Source: Plotosus lineatus (Eukaryota; Chordata; Actinopteri; Siluriformes; Plotosidae). From it: a stretch of DNA of 64,000 bases. Location: positions 37,821,064 to 37,885,063 of the forward strand of contig CM045734.1 of assembly GCA_024760905.1 (NCBI GenBank), in the 5' to 3' direction. Below, in pieces: positions 49,901 to 57,540 of this stretch (position 1 is its first letter; each line of letters begins with the position of its first letter). The notes below the pieces were generated by a model. It searched no databases, had not been told where the DNA came from, and was given only the letters and a program-made list of their open reading frames with translations. Made by a program: the position numbers and the translations under genes.

Positions 49901-52900
49901 CCCCTCTGACAGGAGACTCTTCCAAATGTTCCCAGGAGACCCTAACTACACGCTTGGGCCTAGCAGGTCTGGAGGGTGGCCTCCCATACCATCGGAGCCA
50001 GCTCACCACCAGGTTGTGATCGGTTGACAGCTGCACCCCTCTCTTCAACTGAGTGTCCAGAACATGCAGCTACAAGTCTGACATGACTACAAAGTTGATC
50101 ATCGAACTGCGGCCAAGGGTGTCCGAGTGCCAAGTGCACTTATGGACACCCTTATGTTCAAACATGATGCTCGTGATGGACAAACCATGACGAGCACAAA
50201 AGTCCAACAAGAAAACACCATTTTGGTTCAGACTGGAGGCCGTACCTACTGATCACACACTTCCAGGTCACACTATTTTTCCCACATGGGCGTTGAAGTC
50301 TCCCAGGACAACGAATGAGTCCCCGGGGATAGTTCTCCAACACACTCCCTAGGGACTCCAAGCAGGGTGGGTACTCTGAACTGCCATTTGCTGCGTAACC
50401 ACAAACAACAGTCAGGACCGAAGGCGGAGGGAAGATACCCTTTCGTCAACCGGGGAGAACCCAATGTGTGGGCACCGAGACACTGGCTCGGCACCTCTCC
50501 CCATCAGCAACCTCAGAATGGAATAAGGTACATCCCTCTCGAGATCGGTGGTGCCAGAGCCCAAGCTGTGTGTTGAGGTGAGTCTGACCATATCTAGCCG
50601 GTATCTCTAAACCTCACAAACCAGCTCAGGCTCCTTCCCCGAAAGAGGGGGTGACTTTCCATGTCCCAAGAGTCAGAATCAGTTAGCTGAGGATCGGGCA
50701 GACAGAACCCATGCCTTCGGTTGCTACCCAACTCACACTGCACTCGACCCCTATAGCCCATCCCACAGGTGGTGGGTCCATGGGAGGGTGAACCCATGTC
50801 TCTTTTTCGGGCTGGGCCTGGCCGGGCCCCATGGACAGAAGCCTGACCACCCAGGTGCTCGCCTTTGAGCCCCTCCTCCAGGCCAGGCTCCATGGGGGAC
50901 CCCAGTGACCTGTGTCCAGTCAAGGGAAACGGTGTCTTTTTAAGTTTCTCCATAGGGGTCATTGAACTGTACTTCTTCTGGACCTTCATTGAGAACCTGT
51001 TTTCCTTGGGTGACCCTACCATAGGCATAATGCCACCAACAGCATAGCTCCTAGGATCATTAGGACACGCAAACCCCTCCACCACGATAAGGTGGCAATT
51101 CAAGAAGAGGATGAACTGGGTGTGTTTTGCAATAATAACTGGTTCAATGTGCATTATCCTGCTTATTATGTGGCTACTTCATGGATTTCATCACTTCTGT
51201 TAATGAAACGCTCCACAGCTGTGGTCTGTTTTTCTTGGTCAAGTATAAAAAAATTAAAAAATACTGAAAACCTTAATTGACCAATCAGAATTGAGTATGC
51301 AAATGAAACATCTAATAAATTGTGTTAAATACAAAATCCATCTCTTTTTGTTTCCTTTAGGCCCAAATTCACTTGATCGGAAACACAGTTACCTGGTCAT
51401 TTGCAAACCTTGCACTTTTTGTTTACATAATCCTGTTTTTAACTTATCTACTGAGACGGCGGCGGAAAATAGAGGACATCCCTGAAGGTATGTGGTTGGC
51501 TTCTTAAATTAAAACTCCTGACCAGAATTTTCAGGTGAAAATAGTGATTCTGTTTATATTAATTTGGCAACTTGGGAAAAAAAAAAAACATCCCTAAAAT
51601 AACCACTTTATATTTTTGTCCCATGTCCGTTAGCATTGATGTTTGCCCCCCCCCCCCTTTTTTTTCCTCCCATCATTATATATGTTGCAGTATATATGCA
51701 GTTACAGTATTTCCTTTGATTACACACCAAAACACTATTATTAGGAACACCACACAAATACTTCGTATGCCCTCGTAAAGAACTGACTGATTGGAATATT
51801 ACAAAATACATTTACATGCTATGAATAATACTTTGAGAGTCTGACTATTAATGCGTGTTTACTGATTTTCATTTGTGAAGAATATTTTGTGTATCTCTTG
51901 TTCATATGCAAAGGGAGAGTTGCATATGGTTTTTATGTTAAATAAATATCCACTATAGAAATCATGGTGCAGGTTTTTTTTTTTTTTTTTTTTTGGAGAA
52001 CTGTTACGGCAAAGTTCTGCAGCCTCCCAAGTGGCATATTGACAATATGCATTGATATTGGTCCGCAAGTTCGAATCCAGGTTAATGCCACAGCCGTCCA
52101 TAACCGAAATGTCGGCTGAGCTAATTGGTGTACGCTCACTTCTGTCACTCACAGCAATCGTCAGCCAATTATGGGCCTCTGTGAGCTCATTCATATGAGC
52201 AGGCAGTGTGATAGACAGTCCCCAAAATATGCATGGGCTGCAGTTTGTAGAAAGACTCAGATGGTTAGCAGTGTATTCGCCAGAGGAGGTGTGTACATGC
52301 CTTCGCCCCTTCCTGGTCGGTGGTGATTGTGTGATGGGGAAGTTAATACCTGATGGTTGGGCATTGGACATGTCTAAATTATGGAGAAAACGGGGGGGGG
52401 GGGGTTCCTATGGTACATCCATCCCATTAACTGATAGCAGAAGTGATAATCTGCATCTGCCCCAACTTCGACCTGAATTACACTTTGTTTTGCTCACACT
52501 TAGCCTCTTGGGAGCAGTTGGTGCTGGCGGGTGTTGTCTGCTCTGGAGGATGGGCCGTCAATTACCTGCCTTTCTTTCTGATGGACAAGACACTGTTTCT
52601 GTATCATTATCTCCCAGCCCTCACTTTCAAAATTCTACAGATCCCTGTTGTTGTGGAACACCTATGCACTCACACTCTGAGGTAAAACTAGAGAGAAATT
52701 TTATCTTCATCATCTCATTTTTCTTCCACAGCTACATGTGTAGATACTGCTCTTTTTCTCACCCCAGATCCCCTGCATATCAGAAGGCATTCGGTGGAAT
52801 AGTCCTCGCAGCATCGTGCATGGTGTATATTTGCTATCATACCTTCAGTCCCCTGACATACGGCCAGCCAGAGCTCACCTCGGAGCAGCTGAATACACTG

Positions 52901-52942
52901 CGATGGAGAGAAAGTTGGGATATACTCCTTCATAAACGCTGA
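31909..52942 (+). CDS. pomt1: Protein O-mannosyltransferase 1
   Basis: POMT1 transfers mannose from dolichyl-phosphate mannose to Ser/Thr (for example of alpha-dystroglycan) in the ER membrane, together with POMT2. Exons: 31909-32027, 32108-32214, 33448-33498, 36483-36629, 36715-36823, 36925-36984, 38124-38217, 38315-38470, 40529-40659, 40762-40857, 40955-41047, 41132-41228, 45330-45422, 45533-45653, 48378-48475, 48551-48664, 51361-51487, 52504-52681 and 52768-52942. Phases close to 721 residues (human about 725-747). The N-terminal PMT domain (about residues 25-280) holds 'FDEVYYGQ', with the Asp-Glu pair (42-43) of the family active site. Next come '[20 protein letters not shown]' and 'QSRFMLLES'. 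The MIR region (about 282-490) holds '[17 protein letters not shown]' and 'KDVNNWWI'. The C-terminal membrane region includes '[20 protein letters not shown]'. All expected exons are present and open. Confidence 0.96.
32540..32745 (+). mobile_element. tRNA-derived SINE in pomt1 intron 2
   Basis: Contains 'ggtcctgggttcgagtcctg' (B box), 'ttctgtgtggagtttgtat' and 'tgcctgggtttcctccctc'. It is the same family as 25075-25320. Confidence 0.6.
32748..33108 (+). mobile_element. Composite tRNA/RTE-tailed SINE, near full length
   Basis: Flanked by an 18-bp duplication, GATGCATAKAAGCAAACA, at 32730-32747 and 33109-33126 (one mismatch). The order is: tRNA-like head ('ggcagtggttgcctggtggt', B-box-like 'ggtttgagtcc'), the 'gtctctcactgtctatggtg' body, 'aggaagggcatccgatgtaa', and a tail of 'gaggcagatgattcgctgtg' plus 'cagccgaaagg'. 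The tail is the 3' end of the resident RTE LINE. Confidence 0.9.
33240..33395 (-). mobile_element. tRNA-derived SINE, reverse orientation
   Basis: The reverse complement carries 'ggttcgagtcccaggctcgg' and a head 'tagtggttagcaca', matching the 25075 family. Confidence 0.6.
33644..35153. mobile_element. Tigger-type MITE interrupted by a second DNA element
   Basis: The left end is CAGGGATCCCTCACTTTCC, preceded by TA. The right end is a reversed 'gaagtagcaagagatccctc'. Without the nested element at 33816-34820 it closely matches the shorter copy at 47510-47865. A run of 16 C lies at about 33719-33734. Confidence 0.8.
33816..34820. mobile_element. Nested TA-flanked DNA transposon
   Basis: The TIRs are CAGACACTCCCTGACTTGCG and, in reverse, CAGACGCTCCTTGACTTAGG. 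TA flanks both sides (33814-33815 and 34821-34822). The related MITE at 47510-47865 lacks it and reads 'atgcttataataaca' across the site, so the TA is a true target duplication. No transposase motif is visible, and the ends look like Tigger/pogo derivatives. Confidence 0.87.
35247..36194. mobile_element. hAT MITE with 8-bp target duplication
   Basis: The left end is CAGGGGTCCTCAACCACCGG and the right end reads GGTTGGGGATCACTG. The flanks are GCCTAGAG (35239-35246) and GTCTAGAG (36195-36202), one mismatch apart. The 'ccgggccgcagaccggtacc' start is a common vertebrate hAT terminus. A SINE is inserted at about 35738-36062. Confidence 0.88.
35738..36062 (-). mobile_element. Composite tRNA/RTE-tailed SINE nested in hAT
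   Basis: Reverse-oriented main-family SINE: tail 'ccttttggctttttcccttt' and 'gagtcgccacagcgaatcat' on the left, body 'catagacggtgacagacatg', and a head ending at about 36062. It lies within the hAT MITE. Confidence 0.82.
37715..37870. mobile_element. Degraded fish SINE-like repeat
   Basis: Contains 'ggttcggtgccttgctcaag' and 'gggcatttcagcagaaggtg', typical of a dispersed fish repeat. Related text occurs at 61020-61090 ('gtaccctaagcaaggcacct'). Confidence 0.45.
38880..39182 (+). pseudogene. Tc1-like transposase C-terminal fragment
   Basis: Encodes '[13 protein letters not shown]', then '[20 protein letters not shown]'. This is the region of the last catalytic residue of a Tc1-type transposase (usual form SPDLNPIENLWD, here altered). 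Both ends are lost. It lies in pomt1 intron 8. Confidence 0.65.
39196..39544 (+). mobile_element. Composite tRNA/RTE-tailed SINE with exact TSD
   Basis: Flanked by GATGAGTAAAT at 39185-39195 and 39545-39555. It has head 'ggcagtggtggcctggtggt', B box 'gggttcgagtccc', body, 'aggaagggcatccgacgtaa' and tail 'ctgtggcgacccctgg', then 'gagccgaaaagaaaagaaga'. It is among the least degraded copies. Confidence 0.9.
39655..40200 (-). mobile_element. LINE 5' fragment (second LINE family)
   Basis: Matches the 5' part of the LINE at 48830-51105. The reversed start 'caccttatcatggtggaggg' and 'cccatggagcctggccgcgc' segments are shared. It is truncated towards its 3' side. Confidence 0.7.
41318..41665 (-). 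mobile_element. Composite SINE variant in pomt1 intron 12
   Basis: The reverse orientation carries the head at the right ('ggccaccactgcccc'), the body 'catatacagtgagagacatg' and the variant tail 'ttcattttctgaaccgctta' at the left. Confidence 0.7.
42080..42640 (+). pseudogene. hAT (Charlie/GTF2IRD2-like) transposase N-terminal fragment
   Basis: Frame-shifted pieces encode '[16 protein letters not shown]', then '[20 protein letters not shown]', '[13 protein letters not shown]', '[20 protein letters not shown]', and after a stop '[10 protein letters not shown]'. This is the zinc-finger-to-core entry of the hAT transposase from which the GTF2IRD2 C-terminus derives, as I recall it. The catalytic core is absent. 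Confidence 0.75.
42690..42732. repeat. GT/GA-rich simple repeat
   Basis: 'tgtgtgtgtgc' and 'gtgcgtgcgtg' run into a (GA)n tract within the hAT element. Confidence 0.8.
43122..44142. mobile_element. Tigger/pogo-like MITE with a second palindrome inside
   Basis: The ends share GACAGTCGTCGACTTACGACC-type sequence in inverted orientation (43126-43146 and about 44120-44140). TA follows on the right, while the left TA is not evident. Inside, GGTCCGATACCTTGAAACTC (about 43391) is inverted at 43635-43665. Near 43860-43900 lies 'ctggctcgcgagccatag', which resembles a hAT right end. Confidence 0.72.
44699..44722. repeat. (ATC)n microsatellite
   Basis: About eight TCA/ATC units in pomt1 intron 12. Confidence 0.85.
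45910..46467. mobile_element. hAT-type MITE of about 560 bp, family member B
   Basis: The ends CAGTGCTTCTCAATTATT and, reversed, CAGTGCTTCTCAAATAG give a clear hAT terminus. The flanks ACATACAC (45902-45909) and ACATACAT (46468-46475) form an 8-bp duplication with one mismatch. It is oriented opposite to the copies at 2394 and 54998. Confidence 0.86.
46497..47279 (+). mobile_element. Tigger-type non-autonomous element, copy 2
   Basis: The left TIR is CAGTAAAACCTCCGCTGATG, preceded by TA. The right end reads GAGGTATCACTA. The interior matches the element at 8142-8905 in reverse. The transposase start '[20 protein letters not shown]' is again readable, here on the plus strand from about 46758. 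Confidence 0.85.
47510..47865. mobile_element. Tigger-type MITE, short uninterrupted copy
   Basis: The left end 'gtaatccctcactttccacg' and the right end 'agtagtgagggatcactg' are inverted. It matches the outer parts of 33644-35153 and shows the empty site of the element nested there. Confidence 0.82.
47955..48205. mobile_element. Degraded fish SINE-like repeat
   Basis: Contains 'ctggagcctacctcggccaa', a short CA run and 'aaggagaacatgcaaacacc', typical tail segments of fish dispersed repeats. No head was identified. Confidence 0.5.
48830..51105 (-). mobile_element. LINE of a second family, internally deleted
   Basis: The 5' end lies near 51105 ('caccttatcgtggtggaggg' in reverse). The 3' end lies near 48840, with a TCATCATTATCATC tail. 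Pieces read on the minus strand: a Pro/Gly-rich leader (50594-51000), endonuclease traces (50273-50494, '[15 protein letters not shown]'; 49725-50048, '[13 protein letters not shown]'), reverse transcriptase '[17 protein letters not shown]' and '[20 protein letters not shown]' (49389-49571), '[15 protein letters not shown]' (49256-49400), and a C-terminal zone. Frameshifts and deletions make it dead. The clade is not assigned. Confidence 0.78.
52000..52390. mobile_element. tRNA-headed repeat in pomt1 intron 17
   Basis: The B-box-like 'gcaagttcgaatccaggtta' is followed by 'aaccgaaatgtcggctgag' and a body ending in 'ggaagttaatacctgatggt'. It probably is another SINE family. Only one copy is seen in this window. 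Confidence 0.5.
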
Positions 52943-53055
52943 TCCCTGGACATCTCCTCCCTGAACACTGAAGTTTACTCAAGAATACATGACACTACTG
53001 ACAAAAGAACAGTAGAGAGCATGATGGGGTCAAGTCATGATTTTATTAGAATGTA

Positions 53056-54257
53056 CAGTTGTGTTCAAAATTATAGCAGTAAGCAATAACTAACCTGATC
53101 AATCACTGTTTTTAGTAGAAATTCTATTTGGAAGATAGCTTACTCGCGGGTGTGGTAGAGTAGTAGAATCCAACAGACCCAAAAGTCATAACTTGCATGC
53201 TGCTGATTCTATGTAATTGGTTCACTAATTTGAAAGGGGTGTGTTCAAAACAATACGAATGTGGAGTTTAATTAGTGAGGTCGTTCATTCTTTGCCCTTT
53301 ATTTAAAGAAGGATGGCAGAAAATGTACATGCTGGTTATAGAGCAGGGGTGCTCAATATGTCGATCGTGATCTACCAGTTAAACCAGGGTTACAATTTGA
53401 CAAAGCGCACATTAACTGGTCTAAAGAGAAATGGTGCAAAAGTTTGTGGACTTATAAAAGTAAGATTGGTATTTTTGGTCCTAGTGGCCGGAGACAGTTT
53501 GTCAGAGGAGCCCCAAACACTGAATTCAAGCTACAATACCTGTGAAGACAGTGAAGCCTGGTGGCGCAAGCATCATGATATGGGGATGTTTCATACCAGG
53601 GATCATAGATCAGTGTGAAATACATGACGAGGTCATGCTGCCTTATACTGAGAGGAAATGCTCTTGAAATGGGTATTCCAATAAACAACAACCCCAAACA
53701 CACCAGTAAACGGACCACATCTTGGTTCCAGACCAATAAGATTGATGCTATGGCGCGGCCGGCCCGATCCTTGGACTTTAATCCAATAGAAAACTTGTGG
53801 GGTGACATCATAAATGCAGTTTCTGAGGCAAAGCCCAGAAATACAGAAGAACTCTAGAATGTAGCCCAATCATCCTCGGCTGGAAAACTTGCTCACAGGT
53901 GCCAGAAGTTGGTCCACCCCATGCAACGCAGTTGGACAGCAGTTCTCATAAACAGTGATTATACAGCTAAATATTAGTTCAGTGATTCAAAGAAAAACAA
54001 AATCTTACAACATTTCAGTTTATACACTGAATGTTTGAGTTTGTAAAGAAGAAAGCAGATGCTGCTAGTTTTTTTGAACAGGTTAATATTTACTTCAATT
54101 TCTTTAAAGGAATAACACAAATTTGATATTTTTCTTCATGTTTTTATTTGTAATAGAATGATTACTGATCAGTGTGTATGGAAAAAAAGCTATTACTGTA
54201 TAAGGATTTTGAGCTTTATTCACTCTTCTAAACACACTGCTATTTTGGACACAGCTG
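53056..54257 (+). mobile_element. Tc1-like transposon of a second family
   Basis: The ends CAGTTGTGTTCAAAATTATA and, in reverse, CAGCTGTGTCCAAAATAG are flanked by TA (53054-53055 and 54258-54259). The interior has plus-strand remnants of a transposase ('SVKYMTRSCCLIL' region, 'GPILGL', about 53540-53860) with many stops, and it lacks the N-terminus. It lies 113 bp past the pomt1 stop codon. Confidence 0.85.
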
Positions 54258-54587
54258 TATTTAAAATGCTTTATATAAATTTAAGCACAAGATGTATGAA
54301 CAGTATCCAGGGTCCTGGAATCTAATGTGCCTAAAATATCGTAGGACTTTAGAAGAGCTGCTAAATCAGAAAATTGTATTCTATAAGTATGTCGTGTTTT
54401 GTATTGAATTTGTGTAACCTACAGTAACCTAGCTAACGATAGCACTGTGAATTAATCCTGTTTATATAGCAAAAGAAACCAGTACTCTTTCACTGTTATT
54501 TCGCTGTGAGATAATCTCAAGAATTTTACTGCTGTGATGTTTCATTAATATTTGTACAACTCTAATCAACAATACTTGAATATAGAA

Positions 54588-54618
54588 AGTGTGTGTGTGT
54601 GAGTGTGTGTGTGTGTGG
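54588..54618. repeat. (TG)n microsatellite
   Basis: 'gtgtgtgtgtgagtgtgtgt' and its continuation. Confidence 0.85.
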
Positions 54619-54639
54619 TTTTTTAATATAGTCACAGTC

Positions 54640-54778
54640 TTTCTGTCTTCCTTTCAGCTTTTCCCCTTTTACTCGGGAGTCGCCACAGCGAATCATCTGA
54701 TTCGCACGTTTGATTTGGCAGAGGTTTTTTACGTCGGATGCCCTTCCTGTCACAACCCTTTTATAGTAAGGGACAGAA
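54640..54778 (-). mobile_element. Truncated composite SINE (tail half only)
   Basis: Holds the RTE-type tail ('gagtcgccacagcgaatcat', 'cgtcggatgcccttcctgtc') and stops at 'agtaagggacagaag'. The body and tRNA head are missing. Confidence 0.8.
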
Positions 54779-54997
54779 GTTTGATTTATTTCTTCTCAAG
54801 TGACGATACATTTAAAAGAATGCCTCACTGCAGTGGTTCATACCTTCACAAATGTGCCAGTGTTTCAGTTCAAACAAATAAATACATGTTTCATAAATAA
54901 AAATGTTTTGAAGATAATTCTAACTCACCAATTATTCCCTCTCTTGGCTCATACAAAAAAATGATATATCACTGTCTATGGTGTGAAGCATGTAAAA

Positions 54998-55602
54998 GAA
55001 CCATCCTAGGGGGTGGAGAGCACGTATGACCCTGGGAAACATGCTTTTCTGGAATAGTGTACGAATATTGAGTGTAATTGCACCTCCACTCCAGTAGTTG
55101 GCAGTGGTGCTCTCATTGTCACACTATGGTGTAGCAGTTTTTCGCACAAGCAAACAATATAAAGTGCAATAAACAAACCATCAAGAAACAACATTGAAAA
55201 CTTTCTAACAGGAACGAAGAGAAAGGTGGAGAGAGCCGGAGATATTAAGACATGAATAAGTATGTATTTTTTTAATGTCAGGCACATTGGTGCACTTTAA
55301 ATCTTTTCTGTTACAGTTTAAAAAACAATGTTAATGAAGTTTTTCTTTATTGTAAGTTGAACTATATTGCTTTGTTTTTTGTTTTTAATGTTCATAAAGA
55401 TACAATATTATGCAGAGGTGTACTAATAATTCTATAGACAAATAATACTATTTACTATTTATAAATAGTAAATAGTATTATTTGTCTATAAAATTATTAA
55501 TACAGCTGTGCATTTCGCTCGGGAGGCGGTGGGGTGTGTGTGTGTGTGAAATGTGTTTTTCTTTCTAGAGGAGATGCCACAGAAAATAATTGAGAAGCAC
55601 TG
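54998..55602. mobile_element. hAT-type MITE, family member C
   Basis: The right end 'aataattgagaagcactg' and the interior match copies A and B. The left end is truncated at 'ggggtggagagcacgtatga'. A 25-bp palindromic stretch, 'aaatagtattatttg'-type, lies at 55440-55500. Confidence 0.75.
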
Positions 55603-55617
55603 GTATAGGTAGATATA

Positions 55618-56691
55618 CAGTCGGCCTCCTTCTTACGAAAACCCCTGAATATGAAAAATTCAGTGTATAAAAAACATTTTCCTAAATTTTTGTCCTCTAT
55701 ATACGAAACAACTTCTTATCAAACGCGCCATTAAGATGCGCCATTCAAACAATGCGTGAGTTGCTCTCTCATTGGCTATCTCCCAACATCCTGCCCCGCT
55801 GGCCTCCCATTGGCCAGGAGGGAGATGAATTTCCAGAGTACTGTACCTATAATGCTTGTTTGTCACACGCGTAAAGGAGAGATGTACTGTTGGTTCATGA
55901 ATTTTTTTGAAAGTGCTCATTGCACAGCTTATTTTTCGGTTTTTAAGTTGTTTAATTCAGTAAATGTTTAATAAATGTGGTGTGCTCCGCCGAATGTGGG
56001 CAAAACGCGGCTCATCCGGACCTCCGATCTCTCAGCAAACAGGTGAATGTTGAGTACCAAACAAGTATTCAAAGCGCACTTACCTGCTTGACAGATCGGA
56101 GGTCCGGATGAGCCACGCCCCATCTCAAAAGCTCTGACACCGCCCGCATTCAGCAGAGCGCGCCACAAATTGGCAGCGCCCACATCCCGCGGAGTGCACT
56201 ACGGAGCACGCCACAAATGTGCTGAGTGGGCGGCGGCGCGACTGACACCAGAGCCCCCAAGACGGGGTGCGGCTCATCTGGACTTCAGATCTTTCAAGCA
56301 AACAAGTGAATATTGAGTACTAAACAAGTGTTCAAAGCACACTTGCCTGCTTGACAGATCGAAGGTCCAGACAAGCCGCGTTCTGCCCCAAAAGCTCTGG
56401 AGTTGGCCGCGACACCGCCCGCACTTGGCGGAGCGCGTCACAGATGTTTAATAATGTTTAATATTGTTTGGATAATAAAAAAATTGGTTAATAAAAATGT
56501 TTAATAATGGTTTAATTAATAAATATGTTAATAAAATGTTTAAATGTACTTTTATCATTTTTAAAGGGTTTATGGGGTAGTCTTGGGACGAATCACGTGT
56601 TTTACATGTAAAATGCACCTCTAATTACGAAAACTCCAGGCTACGAATAAGGTTCTGGAACGGATTAATTTCGTAAGAAGGGGGCCGACTG
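55618..56691. mobile_element. TA-flanked DNA element with a duplicated inverted-repeat module
   Basis: The TIRs CAGTCGGCCTCCTTCTTACG and, reversed, CAGTCGGCCCCCTTCTTACG are flanked by TA (55616-55617 and 56692-56693). Inside, a module starting CTCATCCGGACCTCCGATCT and ending with its inverse (56013-56110) recurs at about 56270-56385 with substitutions. No transposase is visible. Confidence 0.85.
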
Positions 56692-56829
56692 TACTGTTAC
56701 ATTTCCTTTAAAAGGTTTAAAAACTGATTGCAAGGCAAAGCCTGCTGTATCATAGGCTAATCGCATCTGGGTCCAGGCTAAGATATTTTTCAGTGTATGT
56801 ACCCTTTGATAAACCTATCAGTGCGCACG

Positions 56830-56830
<1 letters not shown>

Positions 56831-56870
<40 letters not shown>

Positions 56871-56871
56871 A
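56831..56871. repeat. (TC)n microsatellite
   Basis: A nearly pure TC dinucleotide tract of about 40 bp. Confidence 0.9.
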
Positions 56872-57540
56872 AATCTATTTTTATTTTTTTAACTTTAACT
56901 GAAACATTTAACTAGCCTTGAATCAGTGACGTTTGCTCTTTGAGTCGTACAGTCACTCTTAATATGACTTATGACTGCTTATGAAAAAAAAACCAAAAAA
57001 AACTCAGAGGTAAAGGCAGCAGATGTGTGAATAGAGAGAGGAAGCTAAAAATCATTTTGAATGTAATTGAGAGCCTTTAATATAAAGCCAATCAAATGCA
57101 ATGTTCCTTTATATTTTTTACAATTAATTAATGTTTTTGACAATTGTTGCTGTTCTGTACAAACAATGGATTTGAATTGAAGTTATGACTAGTGAGTAGA
57201 CATTCGGCTTTGGTTGAAACACTTTGACTATATTTAAAATATTGCATTTAGACTTGGAATGGCAGCCATTTTTACACATTTTCTCCATTTGGACAGGTCC
57301 AGAAAGGAACTGGACAAACTTCGGACCTGTGATACCCACTATTTTTCTTGTAAACTGACCTGATCCCATCTAACCTACAAGACAGTCTATGCATCACTAT
57401 TACTCACTGTGTAACTGTATATAGAAGTTATTATAAAAAGACATCTCCGATCAGAAAGATGTTCTTGTTTCTGAGGTGGGGTAGTGCTTTGTACATTCCA
57501 ATATCATTTCTACAATAGACTGTCCACTACTCCCTCCTAA

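Noticed and set aside
49798..50576. Plus-strand frames around 49.8-50.6 kb
   Set aside because: They lie antisense to a degraded LINE endonuclease region and carry no motif of their own.
52208..52942. 244-codon plus-strand frame covering the end of pomt1
   Set aside because: It reads the last exon correctly but runs through intron 18 and a SINE-like repeat upstream in the wrong frame. The spliced model fits POMT1.
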